The notes beneath the pieces were generated by a model. It made no database searches. It had not been told where the DNA came from and saw only the letters and a list, made by a program, of their open reading frames with translations. Source: Terricaulis sp. (GTDB lineage: Bacteria > Pseudomonadota > Alphaproteobacteria > Caulobacterales > Aquidulcibacteraceae). From it: DNA of 64,000 bases. Made by a program: the position numbers and the translations under genes. Location: assembly GCA_024707365.1 (NCBI GenBank), contig JANPZV010000005.1, forward strand, positions 372,001 to 436,000, written 5' to 3'. This document shows positions 20,585 through 31,601 of this stretch, piece by piece; the first letter of the stretch is position 1; every line of letters starts with the position of its first letter.

Positions 20585-23500
20585 CGCACGGCGCCGGCGA
20601 GCGCGTTAAGCTCGGCCTGGATCAGCATCAGCTTGGCGAAGCTCCACTGCCCTTGCGCGTTAAGATCGGCGAACACCGCGCGCGCGCGCTGCGCCGGGGC
20701 GCCGAGATCGGCCACCCATTTGCGCGCGGCGGCGGCGACATCCTCGTTGGACACGCCCTTCTTCGGCGCGCCGATGGCGGCGGCGGCGGTTGCGGCGAGC
20801 TTCACCTGGATTTCCGCGAAATCCTCCGAAGCCCGGCGCACGACGAGGCGATCCCAATGCTGATCGAGATTGAGCGAGCCGGCCGCCTCACGCAGCGCGT
20901 CGATGCCGAACTCGGCGCCGATCACGCAATGCAAAATCGCGGCCGGATGCACCGGCCAGCCGGAATGGCGCGCCAGATCGGCGACATCGAGCCCAAGCGT
21001 CAGCGGACGCAGCAGCGCCACCTCGCGCGCCAGCGCCTCGGGCGCGCCGCGCTCAATGAATTGGCCCATGCGCCATTCGGCGCGCGCAGCTTCCAATTCG
21101 CTCATCTCCTCGGCCAAGCGCTGGCGTTGCTCGGCCACCGGGCCGTGATAGCGGGCGACGACCTCAAGGATCGAGGGCGCGGGCGAAGCGTCAAAGCCCG
21201 CATTGCGCGAGAGGTAAATGGTGTTCCGGCGCAGGCACCAGATCACATGCTGGTGCATGGCGATCTGCGCGGCGGCGGGGATCTGATTGTCGAGCGCGTT
21301 GATGCGATCGACAACATCATCGGCCTCGAAAATGCGACGCGCAGCTTCAAAGCTGGCGGCGATGACGGGCGGCTCGGCGCGCGAGACTTCGCGCACGCGA
21401 TCGATGAAGGAGGGCCCGCAGCGATTGATCACATCGTTGGCAAGCTGGGTGGCGATGATTTCCCGATGCAGCCGGTGCGCGCGCATCTGCGGCTCAAAGC
21501 TCCAGAGATCATCTGGGAAATAACGCTTGAGCGGCTCATGGAAGGCCGGGTCATCCGGCAGCGCGCCGGCGGTGAGCTCATCAAACAGATCGATCTTGGC
21601 GTAGGCGATCAGCTTGGATTGCTCGGGGCGCGTGAGCCCAAGGCCGGCTTCGCGCAGCGCGGCGAATTCGGCGGCGGAAGGCAAGCCCTCGACCCGGCGG
21701 GCCAGCTTTCCGGCGGCCTCAAGCCGCTGCATGAAACGCTCATGGCTATCAAGATCACGCGCCGCGCGATCTTCGGTGAGCGTAAGCGCAAGCGTTTGAT
21801 CGTAATTGTTCGTGAGCACGAGGGCGGCGACCTTACCGGTCATGCTCTCAAGCAGCTTATCGCGCTTGGCCGCCTTAAGCGCATCGGTGCGGATGGCCTC
21901 GGCCAGCAAGATTTTGATGTTCACCTCATGGTCGGACGTGTCCACGCCGGCGGAATTGTCGATCGCATCAGTGTTGATGCGGCCGCCTTGGCGGGCGAAG
22001 GCGATACGGCCCTTCTGCGTGACGCCAAGATTGGCGCCCTCCCCGACCACTTGGGCGCGCACATCCTCTGCATCCACGCGCAGCACGTCATTGGTTTTAT
22101 CGCCGACGTCGGCGTTGGGCTCGCTGCGCGCCTTGATGTAATTGCCGATGCCGCCGAACCAAAGCAGCTCGGTTTCAGCGCGCAACAGCGCGGAAATCAG
22201 CTCGGCAGGAGTGACCTCGGCTTTATCGAGCCCGGTGAGCGCGGCGATTTCCTTGGAGATCGGAATCGCCTTGAGGCTGCGCGAGAAGACGCCGCCGCCA
22301 TGGGAGATCAGTTTTTTATCGTAATCGGCCCAGGAGGTGCGCGGGGTGTCGAACAGGCGCTTGCGTTCGATCCAGCTGGCTTCAACATCGGCCGGGTTCG
22401 GATCGATGAAAATGTCGCGGTGATCGAAGGCGGCGATGAGGCGGATCTTGCGCGAGAGCAGCATGCCGTTGCCGAACACATCGCCCGACATATCGCCAAC
22501 GCCAATGACGGAAAATTCTTCTTCCTGGATGTTCTTGCCGATTTCGCGGAAATGCCGCTTCACCGCTTCCCAGGCGCCGCGGGCGGTGATGCCCATGCCC
22601 TTGTGATCGTAGCCGACTGAGCCGCCGGAGGCGAACGCATCGGCCAGCCAATGGCCGTATTCGGCGGAGATGCCGTTAGCGATATCGGAGAAGGACGCGG
22701 TGCCCTTATCGGCCGCGACGACGAGATAGGCGTCATCCTCATCCCAACGGATCACATGTTTGGGCGGGACGATCTCTTCGCCGGCATAATTATCGGTGAT
22801 GTCCAAAAGCCCGCGCAGGAAGGTTTTGTAGGCTTCGACGCCCGCCTCCTGATAGCCGGGCTGGCCGCGCGCGGGCAGGCGCTTGGGATAGAAGCCGCCC
22901 TTGGCGCCGACCGGCACGATGATCGAGTTCTTCACCTGCTGGGCTTTGACGAGATCAAGCACCTCGACGCGGAAATCATCGCGCCGATCGCTCCAGCGCA
23001 GGCCGCCGCGCGCGACGGGGCCAAAGCGCAGATGCACGCCTTCCACTTGCGGGCTCGCCACCCAGATTTCGCGGAACGGCTTTGGCGCCGGCAATTCCTT
23101 CACCGCGTTCGAGTCGATCTTGAACGACATGTAGGATTTGGGGCGGCCATCGGCGTCGGGCTGATAATAATTGGTGCGGCGGATCGCGGTGATGAGCTGG
23201 CCGATGCGGCGCAGCGCGCGATCGTCATCAAGGCTCACCACCTCATTAAGCGCGTTTTCGAGAATGAATTCGAGGCGCGAGGAACGATCACGCCGGGTTT
23301 CCATGGTTTCCGGCAGGCTTGGATCAAAGCGCGTTTTGAACAGCGATAGCAGCAGCGAGGCGATTTTCGGATAGGCGGCCAGCGCCTGCTCCTGCACCGG
23401 CTGGCTGGGATCAAGCCCGGTTTGCTGGCGGAAGCGCGCCAGCGCGCGCACCAAAGCGGCTTCGCGCCATGAGCACGGCAGCGTCAGGATCAGGCGGTTA

Positions 23501-25455
23501 AAGCCGTCATTTTCCGCAAGGCCCGTCCAGATCGCGGCGAAGGCGTCTTCAAAGGCCTTGCCCGCGCGTTCGAGATCAATCGGCTTGCCATCGGCGGAAC
23601 GGGTTTCAATCTCGTGCACAAAGATGCGCTGCGCCGGTGCCTGGGCGCCAGCGGCGAGCTGAAGCTCATAATTAAGCTCCGAAGCCACAAACAGACCCAT
23701 GTTTTCGAGGATCGGCACCGTGGCCGAGAGCGCAAGAACATCGCCGCGCGCATAAAATTTGCAGCGCATGATATTCTCGCCATCCTTGGCGATGCGATAA
23801 ACGCGCACGCGGATCACATCATCTTCGCCGGCGGCGAGGATTGCGGCGGTGTCGATCAGCCCCTCTTGCACGGGGTAGCGTTCGCGATAGGCGGCGGTGA
23901 ACGCATCTTCAAAGCGGATCGCGGCGTCTTCGCGCGCGGCGGCGTCCAGCAACGTGGTGCGTGTCAGCGCTGCGGCGTATTCATCTTGCCATGTGTAGGT
24001 CAAAGACGCGAGTTCGTTGTCGAGCAAGCGCGGATCGGGATCGGGCGCGGCTTTATCGATCTCGCCAATCACAAAGAGCACGCGCGCCAGCTGGCCTTCG
24101 CCCAATTGCGGCTGGAAGCTATCGACCTGCCCGCCATAGGCCTTGGCGATGGCCAGGCCCGCGCGCTCGCGCACGGCTGAATCGTAGCGATCCTTTGGAA
24201 TGTAAGCGAGCGCGGTGGCGAAGCGGTTCCAGCGATCGCGCCGTGTGAACACGCGCGCCCGCGGGCGGTCGAGCAAATGCAGGATGCCTTTGGAGATATG
24301 CAGCAATTCCTCGCGCGACATCTGCCACAGCTCTTCGCGCGGATAATATTCGATGATCTTGCGCAGCGTTTTGGCGTTGTGCCCGCCTTGGGCGAAGCCC
24401 GCTTGCGAGAGCACCCAATCGGATTTGCGGCGCAGCATCGGGATGTTGCGCGTCGGCTCGGTGAAACTCTCGCTGGTGAAAAGCCCGACAAAACGGGTTT
24501 CGCCAACAGCTTCGCCCTGGGCGTTATAGCGGCGCACGCCGACATAATCGGCCGTGGCGCGGCGGTGCACTCGCGCGCGCAGCGTGGATTTGGCGACGAT
24601 GAGCGGGGCGGGCTCATCCATCAGGCGCTTGAGCTCGGGGGTGAGCACCGTGGGCTCTGCGCTGGTGCGCAGCACGAAGCGCTCATTATCGCGCAGGATG
24701 CCGAGGCTGGATTCGGGAATGATTTCCGGGTCGATAGCGACGTACGCGCCCGCCTCATCGCGTAAATAATCGTAATCGCGCGCGCCAAGGAAGGTGAATT
24801 TATCGGCGGCGAGCCATTTGAGCAGCGCCACCGCCTCGGCCGCCTCTTCGGGCGGGGCGTTGGTTTTGGATCGCTCAAGATCGGCGGCGCAATTGATCAT
24901 CCGCTCGCGCATGGCGGCGAAATCCAGCACCGCGTCGCGCACGTCGGCCAAAGTGGCGCGCACGCCTTCGTGCAGCGCCTTGGCGCGATGCGCAGACAGC
25001 CGCGGCAGATGCACCTGGATCAGCGAATCGCGCCCCTCGCCTTTGGCGCATGGGGCGACAGGGTGGAACATGGCGAGCGCGGCCACGCCCTGATCGGCCA
25101 ACTCACCCATCACCGAATCCACCAGGAACGGCATGTCGGGGCCAGCGATTTCGAGAATATCCCGATCCAGCGCCCGGCCGCCGGCGCCGATGCCGCGACG
25201 GATGCGCGTCAGCTGCTCATCGGGCGCGCGCTCGCCGCGCCAGATCCAAAAATCGTGCGCCAACGCGGCAAGATCGGCGCTGCTGAGATCGCCCAGTTCA
25301 TCGGCGGCGGCGTCTTCAAACATGCCGCGCAAGAAGGCTTCGGCGGCGGCGTCCGCTTTGCCGTTCACGCGGAAGGCGGGCCAAGGGCCTCCGATCGCGG
25401 CGGCGACGAATTGATCTGCGGTTTGGTCGAGTTCGGCGCGCGCTGCAGCGTCCAT
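20581..25455 (-). CDS. NAD-glutamate dehydrogenase (large, about 180 kDa)
   Basis: about 1620 aa; RGGLRWSDRRDDFRVEVLDLVKAQQVKNSIIVPVGAKGGF, SVIGVGDMSGDVFGNGMLLS, IGNYIKA. Confidence 0.96.
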   Translation of the reverse strand: MDAAARAELDQTADQFVAAAIGGPWPAFRVNGKADAAAEAFLRGMFEDAAADELGDLSSADLAALAHDFWIWRGERAPDEQLTRIRRGIGAGGRALDRDILEIAGPDMPFLVDSVMGELADQGVAALAMFHPVAPCAKGEGRDSLIQVHLPRLSAHRAKALHEGVRATLADVRDAVLDFAAMRERMINCAADLERSKTNAPPEEAAEAVALLKWLAADKFTFLGARDYDYLRDEAGAYVAIDPEIIPESSLGILRDNERFVLRTSAEPTVLTPELKRLMDEPAPLIVAKSTLRARVHRRATADYVGVRRYNAQGEAVGETRFVGLFTSESFTEPTRNIPMLRRKSDWVLSQAGFAQGGHNAKTLRKIIEYYPREELWQMSREELLHISKGILHLLDRPRARVFTRRDRWNRFATALAYIPKDRYDSAVRERAGLAIAKAYGGQVDSFQPQLGEGQLARVLFVIGEIDKAAPDPDPRLLDNELASLTYTWQDEYAAALTRTTLLDAAAREDAAIRFEDAFTAAYRERYPVQEGLIDTAAILAAGEDDVIRVRVYRIAKDGENIMRCKFYARGDVLALSATVPILENMGLFVASELNYELQLAAGAQAPAQRIFVHEIETRSADGKPIDLERAGKAFEDAFAAIWTGLAENDGFNRLILTLPCSWREAALVRALARFRQQTGLDPSQPVQEQALAAYPKIASLLLSLFKTRFDPSLPETMETRRDRSSRLEFILENALNEVVSLDDDRALRRIGQLITAIRRTNYYQPDADGRPKSYMSFKIDSNAVKELPAPKPFREIWVASPQVEGVHLRFGPVARGGLRWSDRRDDFRVEVLDLVKAQQVKNSIIVPVGAKGGFYPKRLPARGQPGYQEAGVEAYKTFLRGLLDITDNYAGEEIVPPKHVIRWDEDDAYLVVAADKGTASFSDIANGISAEYGHWLADAFASGGSVGYDHKGMGITARGAWEAVKRHFREIGKNIQEEEFSVIGVGDMSGDVFGNGMLLSRKIRLIAAFDHRDIFIDPNPADVEASWIERKRLFDTPRTSWADYDKKLISHGGGVFSRSLKAIPISKEIAALTGLDKAEVTPAELISALLRAETELLWFGGIGNYIKARSEPNADVGDKTNDVLRVDAEDVRAQVVGEGANLGVTQKGRIAFARQGGRINTDAIDNSAGVDTSDHEVNIKILLAEAIRTDALKAAKRDKLLESMTGKVAALVLTNNYDQTLALTLTEDRAARDLDSHERFMQRLEAAGKLARRVEGLPSAAEFAALREAGLGLTRPEQSKLIAYAKIDLFDELTAGALPDDPAFHEPLKRYFPDDLWSFEPQMRAHRLHREIIATQLANDVINRCGPSFIDRVREVSRAEPPVIAASFEAARRIFEADDVVDRINALDNQIPAAAQIAMHQHVIWCLRRNTIYLSRNAGFDASPAPSILEVVARYHGPVAEQRQRLAEEMSELEAARAEWRMGQFIERGAPEALAREVALLRPLTLGLDVADLARHSGWPVHPAAILHCVIGAEFGIDALREAAGSLNLDQHWDRLVVRRASEDFAEIQVKLAATAAAAIGAPKKGVSNEDVAAAARKWVADLGAPAQRARAVFADLNAQGQWSFAKLMLIQAELNALAGAVR

Positions 25456-25639
25456 GATGGCGTTTCCCAAGTGTCGATTTTTGCGGCGACCCTAGTCTTC
25501 CCCGCAAAACACGCAACCATATCGCGCGCGTCTTTCAGCCTCAGATTCGGGCGTGCTGCCTGCAAGTTTGGATGGAGGTGTGCGCTAACACGCAAAAAAC
25601 CAGCGCGAACGGGCTAAAGATGGGTTCAATTTTGCGAGA

Positions 25640-25800
25640 GCAGAGGGGCGGCGCCGCCGAACGGGGACAAGCTGTTCGGCGGCGCCTGCAGGCCTCGCAG
25701 CAGGCTGGGTGGGGGACGCACGCGGAGGCCTGTTCCGATGAAGCGCGCCGCGCCGCGTGATGAAGCCCCCCATTGAGCCCACGAATGCGGAACAGCACGC
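25640..25800. other. structured intergenic segment, possible ncRNA
   Basis: perfect 13-bp stem GGCGCCGCCGAAC...GTTCGGCGGCGCC and 8-bp stem CTGTTCCG...CGGAACAG; GATGAAGC repeated twice; no credible ORF. Confidence 0.35.
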
Positions 25801-25919
25801 CAAATGACGTACAGAGCGCGCCGAGACAGGTGCGAAACAAAGCTGCGTTTGCGAAAACGCCCCAAGCCCCGGCGACGTTCTAACCAAAAGCGATACATTT
25901 TCGTCTGCGATTCGCAACC

Positions 25920-26991
25920 TCAATTTGTTGCGGGATCAGACTTATTCAGTTCGCCATTGTCCGGGATCGGTTTTCCATCAGCGGAGAGCAGGATCGCGAT
26001 CCAGCGCGTGGATTCAAATTGCGCCAATACAATCATCAACATCACCGTGAGCGGCGCGGCGAGGAATGCGCCGGCGATGCCCCAAATCGCGCCCCACAGC
26101 GCAAGCGCGAGCAGCACGACAACGGCGGAGAGGTTCAATGACTCTCCTGTCATGCGCGGCTGAATGAAATTGCCGACCAGAAATTGCCAGGCCCCCACCC
26201 CAACGGCGGTGGCGACGATCGGGCCGAGCGTATCGAACTGCACAAGCGCCGCGGCGGCGACGAGCACGGTCGCCACGATCGAGCCGATGGTTGGGATGTA
26301 GTTCAGGAAAAAGATCACGAAAGACCAGAACAGCGCGTTGTTCACCCCGATCACGGTGAGCGTGATGTAGGTCAGCAGCGTGATGATCACGCTGATCACC
26401 GTCTGCACCCACAAATAGCGCTCCATGGAGACGCGAATGCGGTGGAACACCGAACGCGCGGCCTCGCGCTCAGCGCCCTTGCCGAAAATGAAATCGAGCT
26501 TGCGCGGCATCACCGCCGCCGCCGAGAACATGAAGCCCATGAAAATCAGGATGAACACCACGTCGGAGGCCATGGCGCGCAGGCCCTGCCCCACCTCGGT
26601 GGCGATCTGGGCCGGATCAAGCCGCGCGATCAGGTTGGCGAAGGTGGGCGGCTGGCCGCCAAGCCCGAGCAGCGAATAGCCCTGCGCCAGCATGGAATCG
26701 ATCCGGGTTTCGTAGGCGGAATAATGCCCGGCCATGGCGCCGATATTCTGCACCACGACAAACCCCACCAGCGCCACCAGCGAGAGCACGAGCACCAGCG
26801 CGAACGGCAAAGTCAGCCAGCGCGGCACTTTCGGGAGGCGTTTGCCGATCAGATCGGCCAGCCCGTCAATCGCCAGCCACAGAATCAGCGCAAGAGCGAA
26901 CTGCGTCAGCGGCTCGCGCAGGAAATAGAAGGCCGGCGGCGATGACGCCCGTGGCGATCACCCAAAGCGGGGCGCGTTGCGACAAATCCAT
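25920..26991 (-). pseudogene. AI-2E family transporter, frameshifted near N-terminus
   Basis: MDLSQRAPLWVIATGVIAAG then FYFLREPLTQFALALILWLAIDGL in another frame; C-terminal FWSFVIFFLNYIPTIGSIVATV. Confidence 0.8.
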
Positions 26992-27065
26992 CTCCCTCGG
27001 CGGCCTGGGTTGCGCCGTAAACCCTCGATGCGCCAAGCTGTTCTGCGAAGCAAGGAGGCCGAAGA

Positions 27066-28606
27066 ATGGCGGCGAGCATCGATATTGGCGCAAGCCCCGA
27101 AGGGGTCCAGAGCCTGGCGCTGAAACGCGCCAACCGGCACGGCCTCATCGCCGGCGCCACCGGCACCGGCAAAACCGTGACCCTGCAAGTGCTGGCCGAG
27201 CAATTCGCGGCGGCGGGCGTCAATGTGTTCGCGGCCGACATCAAAGGCGATCTCTCGGGCATCGCGGTTCCGGGCGAGCCGACGCCCGCCTGGGCGACAG
27301 CGCGCGCCGAGGAAATCGGCATGCCGATCACGCCAGGCGCGGCGGCGGTGACCTTCTGGGACGTCTATGGCGAACTGGGCCATCCGATCCGCACCACGGT
27401 TTGGGAAATGGGCCCGGTGCTGATGAGCCGGATTTTGGATTCCACCCCCGCGCAGGAAGGCGCGCTCACCATCGCGTTCCGCCTGGCCGACGATTGGAGC
27501 AAGGAGGGCAAGGCCGAGGGCGCCCTGCTCGATCTCAAGGATCTGCGCGCGATCCTCAATTACGTGGCTGAGAATGGCGAACGATCGGCAAGCAATACGG
27601 GCTGGTGACGCCGCAGACGGTGGCGACGCTGCAACGCAAGCTGCTGCAGCTTGAGATGGACGGGGCCGATCATTTCTTTGGCGAGCCGGCCTTCAAGCTC
27701 GACGAATTGCTCAAGCCCGGCCCGGACGGCAAAGGCAACGTGCATCTGCTCGCGGCCGAGCGGCTGGTGCAATCGCCGCGGCTCTATTCGGCCTTCCTGC
27801 TTTGGCTGATGAGCGAGCTTTGGGAAGAGCTGCCCGAAGTGGGCGATCCCGATAAGCCCAAGCTGGTGTTCTTCTTCGACGAAGCGCACCTGCTCTTCCG
27901 CGACGCGCCCAAGGAATTGTTGACGCGGGTGGAGCAAGTGGTGCGGCTCATCCGCTCTAAGGGCGTGGGGATTTATTTCGTCACCCAATCGCCGGCGGAT
28001 ATTCCCGACACGGTGCTGGCGCAGCTTGGCAATCGCGTGCAGCACGCGCTGCGGGCCTATACGCCTTCCGATCAGAAAGCCGTGCGCGTGGCCGCGCAAA
28101 GCTTCCGCGCCAATAAGGACGTGGATGTCGCCACCGAAATTCAGCAGCTGAGCGTGGGCGAAGCTTTGGTTTCCACGCTCGACGCCAAGGGCGCGCCGAC
28201 GCCGGTGGCGCGCACCAAGGTGCGCCCGCCGAACTCCCAGGTCGGCCCGGTTCTGCCCAACATCCGCACCGGGATGATGGCGCAGAATACGGCCGGGCGC
28301 GCTTATGAGACAGCGATCGACCCCGAAAGCGCGCACGAAGTGCTGACCAAGCGCGCCGAGCAAGCGGCCAAGGCGGCGGAGAAAGCCGCCGAAGCACAAG
28401 CGCGCGAAAAGGAAGCGGCCAAGGCCGCGCGCAACGCGCCAAAAACCACAGGCGGCGCAGCGAAGAAGGCGCCGGCCAAACGCAGCTCGGGCTCACGCAC
28501 CACGGCGATCGAACGCCAAGGCGGGCGCGTGGCCAGCGGCGTGCTCAACACCATCGCGCGAGAGCTGATGCGCGGGATTTTGGGGACGCCGAAACGGCGG
28601 CGCTAA
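27066..28606 (+). pseudogene. HerA-like/DUF853 ATPase (YjgR type), frameshifted
   Basis: Walker A GATGTGKTVTLQ in ORF 27066..27608; FFFDEAHLLFRDAPKELLTRVEQVVRLIRSKGVGIYFVTQSPADIP in ORF 27605..28606. Confidence 0.85.
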
Positions 28607-28654
28607 AAGTTGCGCCTCCGCCACCTTCCACTTAGGATTGAGGCGGAGGCGGAC

Positions 28655-28864
28655 ATGGCAAAACACGGCTTTCGTATTCCTGGCGTCTCGTTTTCGCTTC
28701 GCCGCGCCCTCGGCGTTTCACAAGCGCAAGCGCGGTTGTCTCGCCAGATCGCCATGCCGTTATCGCGCTCTGGGCGGCAGAGAAAAATCGGCGCCGCCAT
28801 GGGCGGCATCGGTGTTCTTGGGTTGGTTGTCACCGCCTTATGGCGCGCCTTGAATAGGAAGTGA
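28655..28864 (+). CDS. small hypothetical protein with one C-terminal TM helix
   Basis: 69-aa ORF, basic N-terminus, AAMGGIGVLGLVVTALWRAL. Confidence 0.4.
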   Translation: MAKHGFRIPGVSFSLRRALGVSQAQARLSRQIAMPLSRSGRQRKIGAAMGGIGVLGLVVTALWRALNRK

Positions 28865-28866
28865 TC

Positions 28867-29265
28867 ATGGACGGCGAAAGTGATCGGGCGGTAGCCTCGC
28901 GCGCAGACTGGCTGGTCAGTATCGCCCTCATTGCCGGCGCAGTTGGGCTTGGCTGGCTGCTCAGCAAAACAGGCTTCTATGAGGCGTCCCCCCGCGCCAG
29001 CGGCCCAGTGCTTGTTGTCATGCTCGCCGCAGCGGCGCTCTACATCTTCTCTCTTCCGTTTTGGAAGTATATGCCGCGATTGCCGCTGTCTGAGCGTGTC
29101 AGGCACGCGGCGATCACGGTTTTCAATTTCACCCTCCTCGCGTGGTCCAGCAGCACGATGTTTTCACAAGGGGCAGTGACAATGGGCCATTACGTTGGGT
29201 TTGGGGTGGCGGTGGTATTGCTGATTTTCTTGGTCCGCCTTTCGCGCTTCGACGATGGGAAATGA
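28867..29265 (+). CDS. hypothetical membrane protein
   Basis: four hydrophobic helices. Confidence 0.55.
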   Translation: MDGESDRAVASRADWLVSIALIAGAVGLGWLLSKTGFYEASPRASGPVLVVMLAAAALYIFSLPFWKYMPRLPLSERVRHAAITVFNFTLLAWSSSTMFSQGAVTMGHYVGFGVAVVLLIFLVRLSRFDDGK

Positions 29266-29273
29266 GCCCGGCG

Positions 29274-29453
29274 CTAATGCAGTTTGGCGATGGTGAGCCC
29301 ATCGGCGCGGGCGCGTTCCTTGATCGATTCCTCGCTGCGCTTGAGCGCCTTGGAGATCGCTTTCAGCGAAGCGCCCTTCTTGGCCATCTGATGCAGCTTC
29401 TGCAGCTCATCATACGTCCAGGGCTGTTTGTGGCGTTCAAAGCGTTCGGCCAT
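29274..29453 (-). CDS. 59-aa Myb/SANT-like DNA-binding protein
   Basis: own translation (below ORF-track cutoff): MAERFERHKQPWTYDELQKLHQMAKKGASLKAISKALKRSEESIKERARADGLTIAKLH*. Confidence 0.6.
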   Translation of the reverse strand: MAERFERHKQPWTYDELQKLHQMAKKGASLKAISKALKRSEESIKERARADGLTIAKLH

Positions 29454-29677
29454 GCTGCGGCTCCTTATTCCACACGATCAGGGGCGGAGCTTTAGCGCGT
29501 CCGCGCGTGATTGCCAGCGCCGCCTCACCCGCGCGACCACGCATATTGACCCCTTATTCTCGGCATTTGCGCCTTCTCAGGTGAAGGGGCGAATTGCGCG
29601 CCCTTTCCATCTTCGGCGCCGCGAGGGGCCTCGACCGCAGATGATCCGAAAACGGCCCGGCCCCGAGGGAAGATCTC

Positions 29678-30358
29678 ATGCAGAAACTAGTGTTCGGCGC
29701 CGCTTTGACATCCGCTTTGTTCGCCACCTCGGCGATGGCGCAGGACGGCGGCTTTTATGTTGCCGGCGAACTCGGCGCGGTGATCTCCTCGGAGACGGAG
29801 CAAACCTATACGCCCGGCGCAACGCCGGGCAGCACAGGCGCTGTTTCAAGCGAGCATGATCTCGGCTTTAACGGCGCGGGGTTCGTCGGCTACGATTTCG
29901 GCGCGATCCGGGTTGAGCTTGAGGCCGGCTATCTCACCGCAGGCGTCGATGAGGTGAGCAGCAGTTTCAGCACAGGCGGCGGGCTGATCGCCGGCGCGCA
30001 GGGCGCGAGCGGCGATGTGAGCACGCGCTATGTTATGGCGAATGGCGCATGGGATATTAGCGGGCCGCGTGATTTTACGTTCTTCGTGGGCGGCGGCCTG
30101 GGCGCAGCCCAGCTCGAGGTTTCCGACCTTACAACGTCGGCGGGCGTGGCGCTGCTCGACGATGAGGATGATAATTGGCTGTTTGCCTGGCAAGCCTTCG
30201 GCGGCGTGCGCAAAGCGCTGACGCGCAATCTCGACGCGCAGCTGCGCTATCGCTACTTCAGTGTTGATGACGCGGAGATGATCGGGCTTAGCGGGCGCGT
30301 TGTCAGCGCTGATTTCGCGGCCCATTCAGTCGCCATCGGGCTCACATACAATTTCTAA
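29678..30358 (+). CDS. outer-membrane beta-barrel (OmpA/Omp25-like porin) protein
   Basis: signal peptide ending AMAQ; alternating beta-strand pattern; C-terminal SVAIGLTYNF. Confidence 0.8.
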   Translation: MQKLVFGAALTSALFATSAMAQDGGFYVAGELGAVISSETEQTYTPGATPGSTGAVSSEHDLGFNGAGFVGYDFGAIRVELEAGYLTAGVDEVSSSFSTGGGLIAGAQGASGDVSTRYVMANGAWDISGPRDFTFFVGGGLGAAQLEVSDLTTSAGVALLDDEDDNWLFAWQAFGGVRKALTRNLDAQLRYRYFSVDDAEMIGLSGRVVSADFAAHSVAIGLTYNF

Positions 30359-30403
30359 GACCAGCGCGCCCGCGCCACCACCGGCGCGGGCGCATGCTGT
30401 TTT

Positions 30404-31510
30404 CTAGTCAATAATCCCGCTTTTCCACTCCGCGTCGCGGCGCGGCAGCGCCAGATACGCCTCTCCGCGCATCTCCATCAGGCGCGAGGCGGTGCGCTCA
30501 AATTCAAAGCTCTGATCGCCGGCGGGGTAAAGCGTTTGCGGCTGGGCCTCGGCGCTGGCGATAAGTTTCACCTTCGCTTCGTAGAGCGCATCGATCAGCG
30601 TGCGGAAGCGGGCCGCCTCTTCGCGCATCGTGGGCGAAAGCTTGGGGATGTTTTCCAGCAGCACGGTGTGAAACCGCTCTGCGATTTCGATGTAATCGGC
30701 CGCGCCGAGCGGGCGGGCGCAGAGTTCATCAAAGCTAAATCGCGCAACGCCCGCCGCTGCGCGCTCCACGCGCAAGGGCCGCCCGCCTACATCAAGCGTG
30801 AGCGAATGCGGCTGCGCCCCTTGGGTGAGCCGATCCCAGGCGCCATCCATCGCCTCTTCCGCGGCGGGGCCGAGCGGGGCGTAATAGACCGGCGCGGCCA
30901 TCAGCTGATGCAGGCGATAATCTTCCGGCCCGGCCACCTCCACCACATCGAGCTTTTGCTTGAGCAAGGCGATGAAGGGCAAGAAAAGCTGGCGGTTGAG
31001 GCCATTCTTATAAAGCTCATCGGGCACACGGTTCGAGGTGGCGACGATGACGACGTTTTCGGCGAACAGCCGCTCAAACAGCCGGCCAAGGATCATCGCG
31101 TCGGCGATATCCGTCACCTGGATTTCATCGAAGCAGAGCAGCTGCGCCTCTTCGGCCACTTGCCGCGCGGCTTGGGCGATCAGCTCATCTTGCCCCGTGC
31201 TTTTGCCGCGCGCGTCGCGCAGGAAGGCATGACGCGCCAGCATGAATTCATGAAAATGCACGCGGCGCTTTTTCTTGACCGGCGCCGCCTCAAAAAAAAG
31301 ATCGAGCAGCAGCGATTTGCCCCGCCCCACCGGCCCCCACAGATACATCCCGCGCGGCGCGCCGCGTTTGCTGAACCAGGCGTTCGGATTCCAGCTGGCG
31401 AGCGCTTGGGCCAAAGCATCGAGCCGCGCCACGGCGGCTTCTTGGGCTGGATCGGGTCGAATCGCGCCGGTTTCCAGGCGCTGGCGGTAGGCGGCCAAGG
31501 GGGAGGTCAT
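30404..31510 (-). CDS. zapE: cell division protein ZapE (AFG1-like ATPase)
   Basis: GMYLWGPVGRGKSLLLDLFF, RVHFHEFM, LLCFDEIQVTDIADAMIL, VATSNRVPDELYKNGLNR. Confidence 0.92.
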   Translation of the reverse strand: MTSPLAAYRQRLETGAIRPDPAQEAAVARLDALAQALASWNPNAWFSKRGAPRGMYLWGPVGRGKSLLLDLFFEAAPVKKKRRVHFHEFMLARHAFLRDARGKSTGQDELIAQAARQVAEEAQLLCFDEIQVTDIADAMILGRLFERLFAENVVIVATSNRVPDELYKNGLNRQLFLPFIALLKQKLDVVEVAGPEDYRLHQLMAAPVYYAPLGPAAEEAMDGAWDRLTQGAQPHSLTLDVGGRPLRVERAAAGVARFSFDELCARPLGAADYIEIAERFHTVLLENIPKLSPTMREEAARFRTLIDALYEAKVKLIASAEAQPQTLYPAGDQSFEFERTASRLMEMRGEAYLALPRRDAEWKSGIID

Positions 31511-31601
31511 CGCCGCGCAACCAAGCGGGAGTAGCTGCGAATGGCAAGGGCCCTTTTCGGCGCAGGCCGGCCATGCTTGGGTAGCGGCGAAGAATCGCCG
31601 C

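Noticed and set aside
20653-22620. 655-aa plus-strand ORF
   Set aside because: Antisense to the NAD-glutamate dehydrogenase gene; composition is the usual stop-poor antisense frame of a high-GC gene.
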